From Chitinophagaceae bacterium (GTDB lineage: Bacteria; Bacteroidota; Bacteroidia; Chitinophagales; Chitinophagaceae), in NCBI GenBank assembly GCA_021323155.1, contig JAJTCI010000138.1, positions 1 to 6,492 on the forward strand: a DNA stretch of 6,492 bases, written 5' to 3'. The first letter of the stretch is position 1; every line of letters begins with the position of its first letter. The position numbers and the translations under genes are program-made. The notes beneath the pieces were generated by a model that saw nothing but the letters and a program-made list of their open reading frames with translations, was not told the DNA's origin and did no database searches. Below, piece after piece: positions 4,974 through 6,492 of this stretch.

Positions 4974-6492
4974 TTATATCCCAAGGTTCTTCAGGCATTT
5001 AAGTATATCGACTCCTTTCCCAAGGACACCTTTGAAGATATCGCCGATCTTTTCAACACGTTTCGGCAGGGTATGTATGTCGAATTGGGAGGGATGCAGG
5101 CCACGCTTCACTTCTTTCCAATGCAAGGGCGCCGACGCCGTAGCGCCAGGCTTCGGACGAAGGCTGTAAGCACAGGCCAAGGTCTGCCCCTGCCTGTTCT
5201 GGAGGAAGTCCAGGTACATTTTGTTATCCGCCCGTTTCTTCAGAGAGCGTTCCAGCGTGGTATTATCCGGCATCATATCCTGCACAATCATCACTATGAT
5301 CTTACAGAAGTCGCGCACCTGGTCGTAGTTATATTTCGCACCCAGCGGAACATAAATATGCAGGCCGCTGGACCCAGAGGTCTTACAAAAGGCCGTTGCT
5401 CCTGCTTTATCAAGCACTTCTTTGGTGGCCAGCGCCGCATCTACGACTTCCTCGAAAGTGTTCTTATCGGAAGGGTCGAGATCTATTACCATATAATCAG
5501 GGTATTCCAGGGACCCGAGGCGTGAATTCCAGGGATTGATCTCAATACAACCCAGATTATTCAGGTAGAGTAAGGTGGCCTTATCATTACAAATGATGTA
5601 GTCGATATCCTTGTCGGCTGACTCGGAATAGAGTTTTACGGATTTCACCCAGTCAGGCGCATGTCCCCCTGCATCTTTCTGGTAAAATCCTTTAGCGGTA
5701 ATACCGTTGGGTGTCCGATTAAGCGATTCCGGCCGGTCCTTTAGGTAAGGCAGGATATACTTATGCATCACGTTGTAGTAGTTGATCATGTCTCCCTTAG
5801 TATATCCTTCCTCTGGCCAGTAAATCTTATTCTGGTTGGATAACTTCAATTCATGCCCATTCAGACGAATGATCCGGGTACCGGTATCTTCGACGTCCTC
5901 ACCGGTTAATTTGTTTTTTTTTGCCATGGATGCAGCCTTCGGCGCCTTGCCGGCCGTTTTTTTCTTTGTTGTTACTGGCATAGGATCAGCTTTTACCTCC
6001 GTTGCTTTTTTGTCAACCCGCAGCCCCTGGAAGACGGGATGACGGAATATTTTTTCGTTGGTCAGTTCGGTGAATTTGATATTGCAAACCAGCACCGGCT
6101 TTACCCAGGTTACCGGCATGTTGGTCTTTGTTTTCCCTTTGAAGGGTGAGCGATCCTGGACCAGGGGTTTCAACTTCATCGCCAGGTCGCGCAGGGAGGC
6201 GTCGTCGAAACCGGTTCCCGTGTGGCCCGCATACTTCAACTCCTTCCCTTCGTAACGCCCCAATACCAGTGCACCGAAATGCTTTCGGCCACCGCGCGGT
6301 GCTGTAAAGCCCGCTATCACCACTTCTTCGGTATTGTGATGTTTGATCTTGAGCCATTCCCCGCTTCTCTTACCGATATGGTATGTACTGTCCTTTCTCT
6401 TGGCGATCATACCTTCCATATTCTTTGCAACGATCTGCTCGAAGAATGCCTCGCCATCAGCTTCAACGTGATCACAATAACGGAGCACGTCC
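4974..6492 (-). CDS. ligD: ATP-dependent DNA ligase D, C-terminal part (LIG end plus POL domain), cut by the right edge
   Basis: The frame is open to the right edge (a GAC codon at 6491-6489 precedes the first possible start, GTG 6488), so the N-terminus, including the catalytic Lys of the ligase and any phosphoesterase domain, lies outside. In the visible 504 residues, 1-165 are the end of the ligase: nucleotidyltransferase motif EGMIAKR (25-31), motif V WLKIKH (45-50), then the OB-fold with FGALVLGRYEG and KYAGHTGTGF. A Lys/Ala/Thr linker (about 165-203) leads to the primase-like polymerase domain (205-495), with catalytic DLDPS (336-340), SGSSGLH (371-377) and third Asp in YLDF (D427). The LIG-POL order is that of Pseudomonas-type LigD. 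LigD seals and fills double-strand breaks in bacterial end joining with Ku; no Ku gene is in the window. Confidence 0.97.
   Translation of the reverse strand, partial: DVLRYCDHVEADGEAFFEQIVAKNMEGMIAKRKDSTYHIGKRSGEWLKIKHHNTEEVVIAGFTAPRGGRKHFGALVLGRYEGKELKYAGHTGTGFDDASLRDLAMKLKPLVQDRSPFKGKTKTNMPVTWVKPVLVCNIKFTELTNEKIFRHPVFQGLRVDKKATEVKADPMPVTTKKKTAGKAPKAASMAKKNKLTGEDVEDTGTRIIRLNGHELKLSNQNKIYWPEEGYTKGDMINYYNVMHKYILPYLKDRPESLNRTPNGITAKGFYQKDAGGHAPDWVKSVKLYSESADKDIDYIICNDKATLLYLNNLGCIEINPWNSRLGSLEYPDYMVIDLDPSDKNTFEEVVDAALATKEVLDKAGATAFCKTSGSSGLHIYVPLGAKYNYDQVRDFCKIIVMIVQDMMPDNTTLERSLKKRADNKMYLDFLQNRQGQTLACAYSLRPKPGATASAPLHWKEVKRGLHPSQFDIHTLPKRVEKIGDIFKGVLGKGVDILKCLKNLGI

Noticed and set aside
4833..5525. 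230-codon plus-strand open frame opposite ligD
   Set aside because: It is the reverse-strand shadow of the clearly conserved ligase D polymerase domain and has no recognisable protein features.

Overview
The window looks like chromosomal DNA of a member of Bacteroidota, most likely of the Chitinophagaceae/Sphingobacteriia type. This is inferred from mid-range base composition, start codons almost without Shine-Dalgarno sequences, a lipoprotein with an acidic stretch after its cysteine, and protein families typical of that group. No phage, insertion sequence, CRISPR array, tRNA or rRNA was seen.

Left part (1-2030): a sigma-54-dependent, NtrC-type response regulator on the minus strand and a receiver-only response regulator on the plus strand diverge from a 155 bp spacer. 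Beyond the NtrC-type gene, the first 21 codons of another minus-strand gene run off the left edge. No histidine kinase is visible.

Middle (2031-3400): a 399 bp gene-free stretch leads into a small ferritin-like (DUF2383-type) gene, then a very basic DUF6496-type protein with a histone H1-like Lys/Ala tail. A tandem intrinsic terminator separates the two. A strong bidirectional terminator then closes the plus-strand block against the minus-strand block.

Right part (3409-6492): on the minus strand lie the C-terminal part of an ATP-dependent DNA ligase D (LIG then POL domain, cut by the right edge), a DUF892/YciE-type ferritin-like protein with a basic N-terminal tail and an acidic C-terminal tail, and a DUF4142 lipoprotein. 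The last two form an operon with a 15 bp gap.

How the parts may work together: three different ferritin-like helical-bundle families, a histone-like basic protein and an end-joining ligase fit a stress module for DNA protection and repair. The most interesting regulatory signal is a sigma-54 (-24/-12) promoter with correct GG-N10-GC spacing just upstream of the DUF2383-type gene, with a perfect dyad about 130 bp upstream that could be an enhancer for the NtrC-type regulator. Weaker copies of the -24/-12 pattern sit before four other genes, three of them 23-27 bp from the start codon. My working hypothesis, an inference only, is a locally encoded sigma-54 regulon controlling these stress genes.
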